A stretch of DNA of 64,000 nucleotides from positions 76,097,617 through 76,161,616 of the forward strand of contig NC_087063.1 of NCBI RefSeq assembly GCF_963678635.1. The letters run 5' to 3'. This document shows positions 45,377 through 56,687 of the stretch, in pieces. Source of the DNA: Symsagittifera roscoffensis (Eukaryota; Xenacoelomorpha; Acoela; Convolutidae). The stretch's first letter is position 1, and the number at the start of each line of letters is the position of its first letter. A program made the translations under genes and the position numbers. The notes below the pieces were generated by a model, which did not search any database, was not told the DNA's origin, and worked only from the letters and a program-made list of their open reading frames with translations.

Positions 45377-47530
45377 TAAACGAAATGTTCCCTTGGTCAG
45401 TGAGTTCAGTGCGGCGACCGAGATTCATTACTATCTACCATCCCGAAGGGGTTAAGTTGGTGGCTTTTCTGTACTGTATTGTGTTACTTGCTCCACTTTT
45501 CTGTACTGATCTTAGGGCTGTCTCGTCTACTCGATACGATCGCAAGCGTTTCTAATGGTAATTATTTTCAGAAACTGTAAACTCATATGCAGAAGGATCT
45601 AAGTGACCAGAATATAATCTAATAACCTAATCGAAAGAAAAGGTCCGCGATTTATCAGCACAAATGCCTAACTGCAATTTAACTTTTCGTTAACACTAAC
45701 CAACTATTAGCACTCTTGCTATCCTCGGTAGCTCAATCAACCAACTCTCGCTCTTTAGAAATCGCTAACATAAAGTACTCACACTCACTTTGGAGAGTAT
45801 CTCTCCTCAAAAGTGTCGAACTGTTCTCAAACTCACTGAAACCTACCGTTCGCTCTTACAGCACAATCCCCCGTAAGCTTTTCGGTATGTTTGTCTGTTT
45901 GAGTTTTAGTTATAGTTACAGTTATGATCGTTCCTACTTGTCCTGAATCTTAGTTTGTTACCTCTTGCGGAAGGTTCTAACTGAATTTGCCACTGATGAC
46001 ACTAGTCCTAAGTTCCAAGTTCATTTTAGGTTCAATTAAGTTGTGAAAATATCACATCCAATTTCACTTTTAAACCAGGCTACGTTTAATTAACCAGTCT
46101 GTCAAGGTTTTTGTTCATTTATCATGCATACGTTTTAACTCCCCGGGCTAGGAATATATTTTTTTAATGGGTGGCTAACTCATTTCATTCCAAACACCTA
46201 AAATTTGGATCTATATTCGAATCAATTCCCGACCCTCTAGCTATTAGGGAGCGTAATTTTTTATTAAGGGTCAAATTGCCGTCCAGGGAGATACAAAATA
46301 TGTCGTACATTCATGTTACATACGAGACCTACTTCTTATGCTATATCCCTACTACTGCCAATTTCCACTAGGACTACCAGTCTGATTGAATTTCCCATTA
46401 ATAGCTCACTTGCAAACTAAGCTGATACCATTATTTTCCAAGTCCTTTGATTAGTTTCAAAACTTCAATATTACAATGTAAAGGCTACATTCTTTTCAGC
46501 TTCTGCTTCAGTTCCCAAGAAATAAGTTCACTCCCAAATATAATTTGGGTGACCGATTCTTATTTCCAAAGGGTTGCGGCTGAGGAATACTCCAATTTCT
46601 GGTGTTAATCCCGAGTTTTTCTTTGCGATTTTGTTTTAAACGAGGGGGTTTCATTCACAGGTTTTGTTTTTTCGGGGTTGCTGTCTAGTGTTCATTGCCG
46701 CTATAAAATCATTATGCCCTCGCTCATTGTTTTGCGTATATTGCTTATTTCTTTTCTAAAGGGTGTTTGTCTAAATGTTGTTTTTCCCATGTGCTAATAG
46801 TAATGTCCCGTCAACCCACTGGATTTGGCTCAAGTTAGAACACATGATAATTCCTGCCGCTACCTATGATAGATTTGGCTCCCTGCGTTCTTCGGGGCCG
46901 AGTAACGTTTTCAGTAAGGCCGGGTGGGGACTATTTGCTTAGGGCATAACACCCGAAGTAGGGGTTTAGGGTGTCTGGGGATCCAGAGCTAAGCTTCCCT
47001 CAACTAGGTATGCGACATACTAAACTTTAGTGTCATTCGAACCCTGTTGTCGAAATCTAAAAGAGCTATTTGCACTTCAGGGAACAGTTATCAGATACCC
47101 CAGAGGGGTCCGAAGGGTCTAGACTTTTGCATGCCTAAGTCAAATGATCTTTAGTATCCGTCCTACGAGTCTAATAAAGTTAGCTTCCCTAATTTCTTTT
47201 GGGGTGGGGGGTTTGCCAATCGTATTTCACTTGGGTTTCCTGACATAGGAAGGAATGGTTTTCTTAAGATTCGAAATGTATTTGAGATCGGTCTTTTGTT
47301 TGCCTTTCCACTTATCAGAATGACATGACAATACCCAGCTAAGTACTCTTCATTACCCTACACAGGACTACATGCGTTTTCAGGGTAAAACTCTCAATCG
47401 AATTCTGAGTTCAGCAAAAAAGGTTAGGATCACCGATCCTACACAGTTTTTTTAAAGTTTTCTCATTTGGGCTTCCGTACTTAGTATTCAAATTTTTGTA
47501 TAATTGTTATCTGGAAACATACTCATAACG
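45291..47530. other. Compositionally distinct 2.2-kb island, no gene assigned
   Basis: Compared with both sides, this island has far fewer A/T homopolymers and more balanced bases. It contains TCTGTACTG duplicates (about 45,469 and 45,499), a GGGG-rich patch (46,840-47,000), and an AATAAA at about 47,172 after a sequence with TTCGGGGCCGAGTAACG and GGTTTAGGGTGTCTGGGGAT. Frames at 45,716-45,946 and 46,171-46,371 (plus) are short and unrecognised. It could be the LTR/leader part of a retroelement or another unknown element; I cannot find paired ends. Confidence 0.4.
45341..45374. repeat. (CT)n microsatellite
   Basis: About 17 CT dinucleotides with one TT interruption. Confidence 0.95.
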
Positions 47531-47688
47531 TTTTTCCATCTATTGCGTGCAGCCAGTTGTTTTTAGTAGAAAGAAGCTCGCAAATTATGTTGAAACCTTG
47601 AAAAATCTTGAAAATAAATTTGCCCATTTTCTTCGCAAATCGTCAAAAATATTTCTAAACAACCTTCGCTATTTTTTTTTCTTCAAGT

Positions 47689-47935
47689 TTCTTGGAAGAT
47701 CCTACAAGATCCCACATTTAAAATTAATCAATCCTGCAAGAATCTTACAAGATCCCACGAGATTCCTACTAGATTGATACGTGTTGGCTGGGTTATTTTG
47801 TAAGAATCCTGCAAGAATAATTAGTTGTGGCTGGGGTATTTTGTAAGGTCTTGCAAGAATCTTACAAGATTCTTGCTAGAGAATGCAGTTTTCTCCCATA
47901 ATTTTGCAAGAACCTTACAAGATCTTACAAGATTG
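47689..47935. repeat. Array of palindromic 10-mers TCTTGCAAGA / TCTTACAAGA
   Basis: About a dozen copies of AATCTTRCAAGA-like words, several back to back. At 47,853-47,876 two make a nearly perfect 24-bp palindrome. A larger unit, GGCTGGGGTATTTTGTAAG, is duplicated (about 47,788 and 47,829). Similar words appear sparsely near 37.4 and 38.9 kb. Confidence 0.8.
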
Positions 47936-48730
47936 GCAATTTGTTTTCAGCTAGGGTTGTTTCAACTTGTTTTGTTCATTATATAGATAAGAACCTTTGA
48001 ACTTTTTGGAAAATATATAAGAAAACATTTCTCATAAAATAACTTCTAGAGACCATTTTAAGTTAAGTTTTAAAAAACTGAGAAAGGAAACACAAAGTTT
48101 TAAAAACGGTAAAATAACCACACCTGCCGAAAAATAGGATCAAGAAAAACTGCTAAAAAAAATATTGTGAGAGCCATTTTTTAAAACTAGTATTGATTGG
48201 AAAAGACCAATGGACCAGTTTATGACTGGCAATTATTGAATGCATCATTTTATGATTTTCAAACTGATAACAACGTTGTTCCGAAAAAAAAAGTCAAACA
48301 CTGGAAATTTTTGAAGGTAAATCGTCGTGAATTAGGGCAAACCAAAACGTCAAGATGTGTAAAACCATACCGGAAGGCCGATTTTGATATCAAATATTTG
48401 TAAAAGGGTTGGCTTTTTACACTAATTTCTTTTTTAACTCATTAAAAATATATATTTTCATGCTAATTTTGCCTTGGCAGAATTGCAAACAAGCTAATGT
48501 TTATACCGAGTATTTAAATTTATAATCGGTTTTCTCATATGAATACAAACCCCGGGCATTCCGGTATGTGTTAATTGATGGCGATATATTTTCCTGAATT
48601 CGCAGTTTCAAACAATAGTTTTTCGACGCAACCCTGTTAAGCAAATGGGCAACAATGAATTGGTCCATTCAACTAACAAATGCTTCTAAAATGTTATGTA
48701 CAACCACCCGGATTCACTTTCGTACAAAAA
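47936..48730. other. Spacer with one small frame
   Basis: The plus frame 48,197-48,403 (opens TTG) reads NGPVYDWQLLNASFYDFQTD, then KKKVKHWKFLKVNRRELGQT. Protein-like, but no family or start site can be supported. Confidence 0.3.
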
Positions 48731-48843
48731 CTTAAAATTCTAATTATAAAAACTCTAAAAAGTAAAATGCAAAAAAAAATACATGAAATAGTTTACGGTT
48801 CATTTCGCAAAAATTAATGTTCTGATTAGTTAGAATTTTGTAG
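48731..48843. repeat. 113-bp direct repeat, copy 1
   Basis: CTTAAAATTCTAATTATAAA through TTCTGATTAGTTAGAATTTT; recurs at 49,084-49,190 with a small deletion. Confidence 0.85.
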
Positions 48844-49083
48844 GCAATCAATTAAAATGAAAATATGTTCAGATTGTTGACAGAGTGTAAAGTGTTTAAA
48901 AGACCTCCCAAACAGGCAGTTGAAAAACAAACCTTATGCATTATGTCTTCAGCTCTTTGTGATTTGCCATTTGCTCAACAAAGCAGATAAAACTCAATCA
49001 TAGTTGACTAAACTGACAGATCAAAATCTCTAATAACTTGCAATCCAAAACATAGAGAGAAAAATAACTTTCTTCAGATCAAA

Positions 49084-49190
49084 CTTAAAATTCTAATTAT
49101 AAAAACTCTAAATAGTAAAATGCATAAAAATGAAATAGTTTTTGGTTCATTTCGTCAATTTAAAGTTCTGATTAGTTAGAACTTTACAGG
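49084..49190. repeat. 113-bp direct repeat, copy 2
   Basis: About 90 percent identical to 48,731-48,843; 353 bp apart, start to start. Confidence 0.85.
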
Positions 49191-49465
49191 TACCTTAAAA
49201 CTTTGTAAATCAAATCTGGACGGATTGATATCGTTCCACTTAATCTGAGCGAGAAAAAATTGATAGCAAAATTCAGCTCTGAATGTTTTTTCTGTAAAAG
49301 CATGGCGTTTTAAAATACGCTTGCATGGACAATTTGATATAAATAAAGCGTTTGATTTGTCCAGTTTTTTGATGTCCAGGGCTTAAAAAGCAAGAAAAAA
49401 GTGGTCTCGGAGACCAAATTGTTTTGAACCCCTTCAGTACCCCGAAACAATTGAATCTGTTTTTT

Positions 49466-49999
49466 GTTCCGAATTTCGAAGAAATGATGGAATACTTGTG
49501 CTCGATTTAATTTTTTTTTCTTCAAACAAAATTCAAAATTTGAAGTTTTGAACTGAAATTAAACTGCAAGATAATAAAATTTTGGGCTTAAGCTTTAAAA
49601 ACATTTCACCTGTCATCAATCATCAATTTTTGCAAAAGTTTTGCGGTTTGAAACCATCATTTTTCATCAAACGTATATTCCTTTTCAAATATCAATATAC
49701 TTTTTATATTTTCATGAAAAACTCTAAATAATCTTTTTCAATTTATTACAATACGAGGCCAAACTGTGCACTGGATAGGAGCACAATTTTGTGTCTGTAT
49801 GTTCCTGGATTCCAGAGACAAGTCTTAAAATATGTTCCAAAATGTAAGTGGATTCCAGAAACAAATTTTCAGTGGATTCCGCAAACATATACCTGTAATG
49901 TATCAACTTAATTTTTTTTTTCAAATGTCATTAACTTTTCATTTTTGGAATTTAAAGGGCAGTCGGGACAATCAAGGCTTTGATTTGATATGAGTTTTG
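49466..49999 (-). mobile_element. Diverged HINE-like element interrupted by another repeat
   Basis: One end TTGTTCCGAATTTCG, then GGAATACTTGTGCTCG (49,466 on); the internal 'acatttcacctgtcatcaatca' block at ~49,600; the other end GGCAGTCGGGACAATCAAGG up to GATATGAG at 49,956-49,999. Between them sits the 100-bp CTGGAATCCAG repeat (49,748-49,850), which suggests insertion into the older copy. Confidence 0.55.
49748..49850. repeat. 100-bp dispersed repeat, copy 2
   Basis: Diverged copy of 41,091-41,190, with TGTGCACTGGATAGG, TGGATTCCAGAGACAAG and two further TGGATTCC-like words downstream. Confidence 0.7.
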
Positions 50000-51954
50000 T
50001 TTTGTATTTCCTGGAACTAAATCCATTCAAAGTATATTACGAAACTAATAAGGTGTTCGACGAAAACGGAGTTTCTTCAAAGTTTTCCTTTTTTCACAAC
50101 TTGGAGCTTGGAACAAAAAACAGCATGGAAAAGTTGCTGTTTTAATTTTATAGAGATTTGGTTGATATATTTATTTGTAGGATCACATAGCAAGTTGTCA
50201 TTTGAATTTGCTCAGATTTGCAGTACTGTTCAAGAATTTTTCTCACAATCCGAATAAAAGTGTTAAAAAATTAACAGCAAAGCTCCGTAACTGATCCACA
50301 TTTGATAAATAACTATTCAAAAAAATGGTTTTAAATTGTCGTAGTACATTTTTATTCAAAATTCAGGTTTAGTGTTGATGTCTAAACAAAACAGAAGCCT
50401 TGTGGAAATCTAATTTTAGAATTACTAGGCAGATTGTGTTGAAACTGAAAACATTTTCAAAATTGATTTATATTAAGATTTAAATAAATTATCATAGTTT
50501 GCATAGCAATCACAGCTTATATTCTTACAAGCAACCGTAGTTATTGCGACTGTTAAAAATTTTTGAAACAGATTGAAAGTTGATTCTTTCTTTCATTTTT
50601 CTACCACATAATTTTAGAAAATTTTTTCATCTTTTTTTTTTCATTTATTTGTTGAAGAAAATCGTAGTATTTTCTGCCTAAATTGCTAAATTTCGACGTG
50701 TTTGTACAGTTCTATAGAAACACTACGCAGAAGAAAAAACGGTACTTTGGAGATTTAAAAAAATCTTGTTCTGTTTCCTACGAATGTTTGCTTTTTCCTA
50801 AAATTGATGATTTTTTATCCTGATATTCTATAAATGTAATTTTATCCAAACAAATTAGTAAATCAATTTTCAAAAACTATTACTTTGATGAAAGAAAACT
50901 GACGTTTTCGGTTTGCGGTTTGACACTGAATGTGGGGAGAAACTTTGTCTTTGGATGTTTTTCGTTTGTTTTTCCCATTTTTGGCACTTTAGCTTGCAAA
51001 ACCAGGTAGCAAAAAATTGGTTTCAGAATACGATAATTGATATAAAACAATGAAGACTTTTAGGTTGTTAAACGAAAAAATTCAAAACGTTTGCTCAGTG
51101 CTGAGAAAAATCGGTTGTAAGTTTTTGATTTTTAATATAATTTTGAGAAACTAACGTTTTAGGGATGAAACATATTTATAAGCCTGAGAATTTTTTTAAC
51201 CCAGGAAAACATCTTTTCGCGGTTTAAATTAGCGCTGTTTTGCTATAAAAAACTCAAAAAAAACATCAAAAAAATTCATTAAAAAAACTTCTATTTTCGA
51301 ATTTGTTTTTCGCTTCTGTTACTTTTAAAATTCATTTTTGCAAAAAATTGTAATCAAGTTTTATTTTGTCTTAAGGAATGTTGTTTTTGTTTTAAGCAGC
51401 TCCAAACAGCTTCAAATTTTCAGCTTCATAGTTTTTTTTCTAGTTCAGAATCTCAATGTTTACTCTGAGAAAGATTCAATGTAAAAGACGAAATCTGGAT
51501 ACAAGAGAACACTTGAGAGATAAATCTGATAGAGAGCAACAAAGTTCTTTGGGTTATAATTCCGTCCAAGTATTTAAACAAAGGCGTTGAAGGGTTTTTT
51601 CCAAACCCGCATTCCATATTCTTACCTTTCGATTAACTTGAGAATTCACACATATATCGATCTTTTTATCTCTTTTTTACCTCAGTGACGTAAGAATACT
51701 TTGGAACCTTGTTTTTCAATTTGAACTGCCTAAAGAATCGGATTTTTTTCTCAGCTAAAAGTTTTAATATGCAATAATTATTTTAAATGAAAAAGTTAAA
51801 ACAAGAATAAGAAGCCGATCCATTTGAAATGCACAAACAGCACTAAAATTTTCCATTAAAGGCCTCCTTTTTAATTATTATAAGACATAAGACTAATTTT
51901 CGTCTGTTTGATTTTCGGTCTAACACCAATTTATAATTTATGCCATTTCAATTT
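50000..51954. other. AT-rich intergenic stretch
   Basis: Nearly 2 kb without a supported gene, RNA or repeat. Confidence 0.5.
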
Positions 51955-52185
51955 TCATATGTACGTGATTTCCAACTGTTTTGAATCTCTAACGGTCGGA
52001 ATATGCTTCAAAGAGCGTGAATAATTGATCGTTTGTACTGTCACACAATGTTTGATCAATGTCAAAATTAGGACTCCGTTTTTTGATCTCATCAAAAATT
52101 GATCGGAGGTTTTTTGACAAGACGAGCTAATTTTGTTGAAAATTTGAACAAAATCCAACACAACTGTATCAATTAGTTCAAAGGT
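51955..52185 (-). CDS. Unassigned frame, 68+ codons
   Basis: Protein-like composition: FVQIFNKISSSCQKTSDQFL, then KNGVLILTLIKHCVTVQTIN and HIPTVRDSKQLEITYI. The frame continues upstream of the first Met-like codon (LIDTVV). No family recognised; could be an exon or a relic. Confidence 0.22.
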   Translation of the reverse strand, partial: TFELIDTVVLDFVQIFNKISSSCQKTSDQFLMRSKNGVLILTLIKHCVTVQTINYSRSLKHIPTVRDSKQLEITYI

Positions 52186-52645
52186 GCGCTGGCGACTTCA
52201 AAACAACCGCTCGAGTTGTATAAACCAGCGAGTTTGCATTTTTAGCAGACAACCGAATCAGGAATTGTTTTTTATTTAGAAAAATCAATTCCAAACAATT
52301 CCGAACAAAAGCGATCATACTCATGAAGACGTGAACTAGAAAGTATTTGATGACATTTCCTGAAAAATGAACTGAATCGTCAAACTACATTTAATTCAAA
52401 TTACATATTTATCAGGCATTGATTTTTTTATTTAAAAATATTTTTAAATTTTCCAAGTTTCTTTTTTAATAAAGACGGTAATCTCATAATGGTAATGTCA
52501 ACATATGCAAAATGAAAAACAAAAAAGGGTTAAAAATTTGAGTATTTATTCCACAAATGCTGTTATGAGGTGAAAATGTGTTACAAGAAAAAAATATTTG
52601 GTACTTTCTGATTTGTCAATTCTTTTAACAAAGCATTTTAAAACT

Positions 52646-52927
52646 CAATTCAGAATAGAACGCTAAATGACCAAAAAGCAGACCGATTTATTTTTACTAT
52701 TCGTCTTCTGATTGAAGACTGGTATATATCATCCATCAATTGTCAAAAATATGCTGTCCAATTACAAAAAAAAGTTACTGAGACAATCCTGCAAGTTAAT
52801 ATCGCCGCCATCACTTTGGGATTCTTACTTCTTTACATAGCCAATCTATATTTATCCCGAAACAAAAAGAAAAATAGGAATTTTCATTTCGATTATGAGG
52901 GAAAAAAATTTATGACAGTTTCTTTTT
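52646..52927 (+). CDS. Candidate terminal exon of a membrane protein
   Basis: The frame is open from a TAA at about 52,640 to TAA at 52,925, with RFIFTIRLLIEDWYISSINC, then QLQKKVTETILQV, a hydrophobic segment (NIAAITLGFLLLYIANLYL) and a basic-aromatic tail (RNKKKNRNFHFDYEGKKF). No ATG before the membrane segment. CAG/AAG acceptors exist in the pyrimidine-rich start. Hydrophobic helix plus stop-transfer basic cluster suits a type I membrane protein tail. It lies ~170 bp upstream of the GPCR exon in the same orientation but ends in a stop, so it is not the same coding exon. Confidence 0.35.
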
Positions 52928-53098
52928 AAATTTCATTGCGTGATTAGCATTATATGTTTCCAATTTTATTTCGGTAATATTCATAAAAACTGGGAAACTT
53001 TCGTTATAAAGTCCATCAAGTTTCATTTTTATAACTTGGCTTAAAGCACATTGATACCTTTCAATCAGTTCTTCAATGCTTTCCTGATGACAGTTCAA
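52910..53098 (-). CDS. Small unassigned minus-strand frame
   Basis: 62 codons, ATG start, protein-like: HQESIEELIERYQCALSQVI, then KLDGLYNESFPVFMNITEIK. Overlaps the first bases of the GPCR exon on the other strand and the tail of the preceding frame. Family unknown; possibly chance. Confidence 0.2.
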   Translation of the reverse strand: MNCHQESIEELIERYQCALSQVIKMKLDGLYNESFPVFMNITEIKLETYNANHAMKFKKKLS

Positions 53099-53306
53099 AA
53101 GTTCGTTGACCTTTTGTTGACCTCGATTTCCCTGTCCCTAAACTTATCCATAATGGGACTGGTGTCCACGACTTCCCACGAGAACTGGCGCCGAATGGAC
53201 GTCTATGTGTTGTGTCTGTCAGTCGTGGACTTTTTCTACACCTTCGGAATTCCGATCAGAACTTATGTCACTATGAACGACAACAACTGGATGTTCGGAG
53301 AAATCT
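53087..53306 (+). CDS. Class A (rhodopsin-like) GPCR exon: TM1, TM2 and start of TM3
   Basis: This is the clearest host-gene coding sequence here. Order of landmarks: TM1 (VDLLLTSISLSLNLSIMGLV) with the conserved Asn1.50 in LSLNLS; intracellular loop 1 ending NWRRMD; TM2 (VYVLCLSVVDFFYTFGIPI) with Asp2.50 in SVVDFF and a Pro; extracellular loop 1 NDNNWMFGEI with the conserved Trp before TM3; and the Cys3.25 codon, split by a donor (T^GTGAGT at 53,306/53,307, phase 1). The exon starts either at ATG 53,087 or at an acceptor CAG ending 53,093. Codons are distinctly GC-richer than the flank. Seven-helix receptors signal through G proteins at the plasma membrane; ligand type cannot be told. The DRY exon is not visible before the gap at 53,790. 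Confidence 0.85.
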
Positions 53307-53789
53307 GTGAGTTGAATTTCCTATTGAAAAAAAAATTGAACTGACTTCTAGATTCTCTTTAGTTCAATTGGATCCCTCTAACTTTCACCCCCTTTGGTAC
53401 CTAGTAACGAATTGCCACCGCTAATATGAAATAATTCAACGGTTTAGTATATGCTCATTGTGTAATTAGTAATGAATATCCCCCTCCTCTTTTGCAAAAG
53501 GGGGATAGTTGCAAGGGGATAAATCCGTTCCATTTAGTAAAAAAAGAGGAAGTTTCAAACAAGTCTTCCAAACAACTCCTCTTTTAAAACCCATTTCTGC
53601 TTACGGAACTTTGAGTTACGTTTACTTTTTCAATTAACTCTTTCACGATTTGAAGAGAAACGTTTTAAGAAAAACAAACTTTGCAGTTGAATTGATTTAG
53701 CCAAAATAAGACTTATTTTAAAACGTCTCAATTTCAATATAGGTGATTTATGGTATCAAAATTAGGTCTGTTTTATAGAGATGGAGCAG
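53307..53789 (+). other. Start of the GPCR intron, up to the gap
   Basis: Begins GTGAGTTG. No second exon with TM3/DRY is recognised before the Ns; an AG at ~53,741 ('caatatag') would read into a stop within eight codons. CTCCTCTTTT... words and their near-inverted AAAAGAGGAAG counterpart occur at 53,490-53,585. Confidence 0.5.
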
Positions 53790-53989
53790 NNNNNNNNNNN
53801 NNNNNNNNNNNNNNNNNNNNNNNNNNNNNNNNNNNNNNNNNNNNNNNNNNNNNNNNNNNNNNNNNNNNNNNNNNNNNNNNNNNNNNNNNNNNNNNNNNNN
53901 NNNNNNNNNNNNNNNNNNNNNNNNNNNNNNNNNNNNNNNNNNNNNNNNNNNNNNNNNNNNNNNNNNNNNNNNNNNNNNNNNNNNNNNNN
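53790..53989. other. Assembly gap, 200 N
   Basis: Exactly 200 undetermined bases; the round size suggests a placeholder, so true length is unknown. It may hide the next GPCR exon. Confidence 0.98.
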
Positions 53990-54195
53990 GTACTTAATAA
54001 AAAAACACTAAATCAAACACTCATCTTCTTGTTTTAAAATAATGAAAAAGAACGGAAAAGCACTGATACGTTTTCATCCATTACAAACATGTATTTTTTT
54101 ATTGGAAGTCAAAGATAAATATTCACTTCGATTTACAAGAAAAACAAATGGGTTCAATAAAAATGCGTGCATATTTATTGGACCCATTTAATCTT

Positions 54196-54453
54196 TATTG
54201 TAGATCCTGCGAAATATATCGCACGTTTGTTGTCGCAAATCGGCCACAACGCAATCCTTAAGCCCCCATAACTGTACAAAAAACAATCACAGGTAATTAT
54301 CTTTTAATATTTAAGCTCAGACTACTAATAACTTTTGAGTGATATAAGAAGTTCCTTCAAAAATGGCTAGTTGAAAAGTCGAGAATTGTCTGACGAAAAA
54401 AAAAACCACCCAAGCACAAATATTCCGGTACTTTCGTTACGAAAGTCGGAACA
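54196..54453 (+). mobile_element. HINE-like element, truncated (copy K)
   Basis: Only the right half is present, from 'gcgaaatatatcgcacg' to TTCGTTACGAAAGTCGGAACA, flanked by A. The missing left half could have been lost at the nearby gap or by deletion. Confidence 0.75.
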
Positions 54454-55204
54454 ACACGTTTTGAAAAATTAAAGTGATTTTCCGTTTGCGTAGTTTCAAC
54501 TAAAAGGCAAAATGACTACTTGGCAGCTTCTTATTTTTTTGCTGCTAACTTTTTTCTCTTATTGCAGTTATACACATCCGGGACACGGAAAAACTGATTT
54601 TTGTTAAACTGTAAAAATTACTTGAATGTGTTGCGTCTTGGCATTTTAAGTATGCTTAAAAATCTTTTGTAGGTCTTTTTGATTATAATTTTTTTAAAAT
54701 TCAATCATATTAGTCGGAAAACTTTTTGAAACAGGCTATATGTTTATCACAGTATTTAATTTGGTATTTAAATACGGTAAATTATACGGGATTTAATTAT
54801 ACCGTATTTAATTTGGCAGTGCATCCAAATTGTTATATGAAATTGTCATTGATATTGGAATTCAGAAACCTGACGTTTTTTTTTTACCTTTTTACTGCAG
54901 AAATTCGATTCAGCTTTTTTGGCGGTATGAGTAAACACAAAGAAAATTCGGCAATTTCAAGCTAATTCTGCCTCGTTTTGGTTCTGATGTGTATCGGTTT
55001 CGGATAACTAACTGATTAACAACATTTAATTTCATAACTAAATTAACCGTAATTATCGGAAATTACATGTCAATAAAGAATAACTACTTTCCATAAATTT
55101 CGCGATTTGAAAGCAGAATTCAAAACAAAAACATTGATAAATAATTTTTTAAACAGCGCTTCAAAAACTTCTGAACGTTGTTTTGGTCTTTCAGTTTTTG
55201 TTTC
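54454..55204. other. AT-rich spacer
   Basis: 'GTATTTAATTTGG...TACGG' words are repeated near 54,750-54,815. The plus frame 54,726-54,965 is built on that repeat and not supported. Confidence 0.45.
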
Positions 55205-55590
55205 AGCTTTCGTAAGTAACGGAATGTTTGTGCTCGGGGTGGGTTTTTTTTTCAGAACAATTTTGCTTTTTAAGTAAGCGTTTTTGACAAAACTTTTTGC
55301 ATCAGCCGAAAGGTATTGTTGTCCTGAGCTCAAATTCGAGAAAAAATTTTACCTGTGATCATTTTTCATAACGTTATGATAGTTTAAAGATTGCCAATTT
55401 GGGACAATTTACGCGCGATATATTTCGCGCTATTAACGCGTAAGCGGAGATATAGTCCCTCATAGAAATCGTTCCAAACTCGTTGATTCAAGCTATTTGT
55501 CATAATTTCTACGCTACTTTATATTACTTTGCACTTTATATGGCGTGTGGGGGGATGTTTTAAGAAATCTCAAATATTATGTAACTTTTT
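55205..55590 (-). mobile_element. HINE-like element, truncated (copy L)
   Basis: Orientation as copy A: CTTTCGTAAGTAACGGAATG, then GTGCTCGGGGTGGG, 'gcgcgatatatttcgc', 'gcgtaagcggagat', 'ggcgtgtggggggatg'. The extreme first bases and the hairpin end are missing. The minus frame 55,070-55,333 is a shadow. Confidence 0.75.
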
Positions 55591-56686
55591 TTTTGAAAGT
55601 TTCAACATTTTCTTTCGAAACTGTTTTGATCGAGAAAGTCAACAAATAGGTCGAAGATAATCGCAGATTGATTAATATGGTAGAATTTTATACTATATAA
55701 TGTCAAGGGGTGATATATTGCAATAGGTGGCAAGTTTAAGTTAAATAGCTGGATGGCTCTCTGTTATACTTCAAACAGCATTTGTGATTTTTTTTTTCAA
55801 AAGCCAACTTTTCTGATAATATAATTGTAAAATTTGAAAGTTTGTATAACATTTCATCTGGCTAGAGTAATGTTATTATAAAATTTTATTAGCATGTGCC
55901 ATTAATTGAAAATGAAATGAGTGTATTATTCATTCTGGTCCATGAATTTAATATATTCACTATTAAATGTTGAATTCTAAAGTGAAAACACAAATTAGCG
56001 TTACATCTCATATTGACGTACTAAATCATCCCTTTTTAGCTATTTTGAGCTTTGTACCAGCTCCTGAGTACATATAAAAGGAGGAGCACATTCTTGAAAT
56101 GATTGAATGATCGAAAAAAAAAAACGTTTTCTTAACAGCTTTAATGACTAAATCAGCAATTGGACACACCTCAGTGGTCAAAAGACTCAATTTGAAATGT
56201 CTCACGGAATGCAAGTGTTCCAGCCGAACGCTTATTGAAATATCAAGGTGTTTTTAGCTGGATATGGTTTTTATATGGGATTTAGTTCTTGGGCATATCA
56301 GATGGTAAGTTTTTGCCTTAGGTGTTTTGTACTGAACCAGTATCACAAGAAAATGCCGTTATTTTTTTAGTTTTTAGGTTATATTTAACTGATTTTAATC
56401 AAAATTTGACATACTTTCAGTCAATCGTTCAATTTAGCAGACATTGAGCATTATGTGGTTGAATCTGGTTGTGCATGTCATGAATTCGTTCAGAGATCCG
56501 TAATCATCCTAATTAGTTCTCGAACTGAAACATAAATTGTAACATAAGTGTCATTGATTGTTTCCTGAGCCCGGCTTATCCATCATTTTAATACCTTTAA
56601 TTGGACCCAGTTTCAGCCGATTAGACCAGACATGCACATTCTCTTGTTCCGTTTTCTGAATTAATCCGAAGACAGAGAAACTTACA
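55591..56686. other. AT-rich spacer
   Basis: No supported gene. The minus frame 56,026-56,214 is short and unrecognised. Confidence 0.45.
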
Positions 56687-56687
56687 A

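Noticed and set aside
53750-54037. Frames spanning the N gap
   Set aside because: Open only because Ns cannot contain stops.
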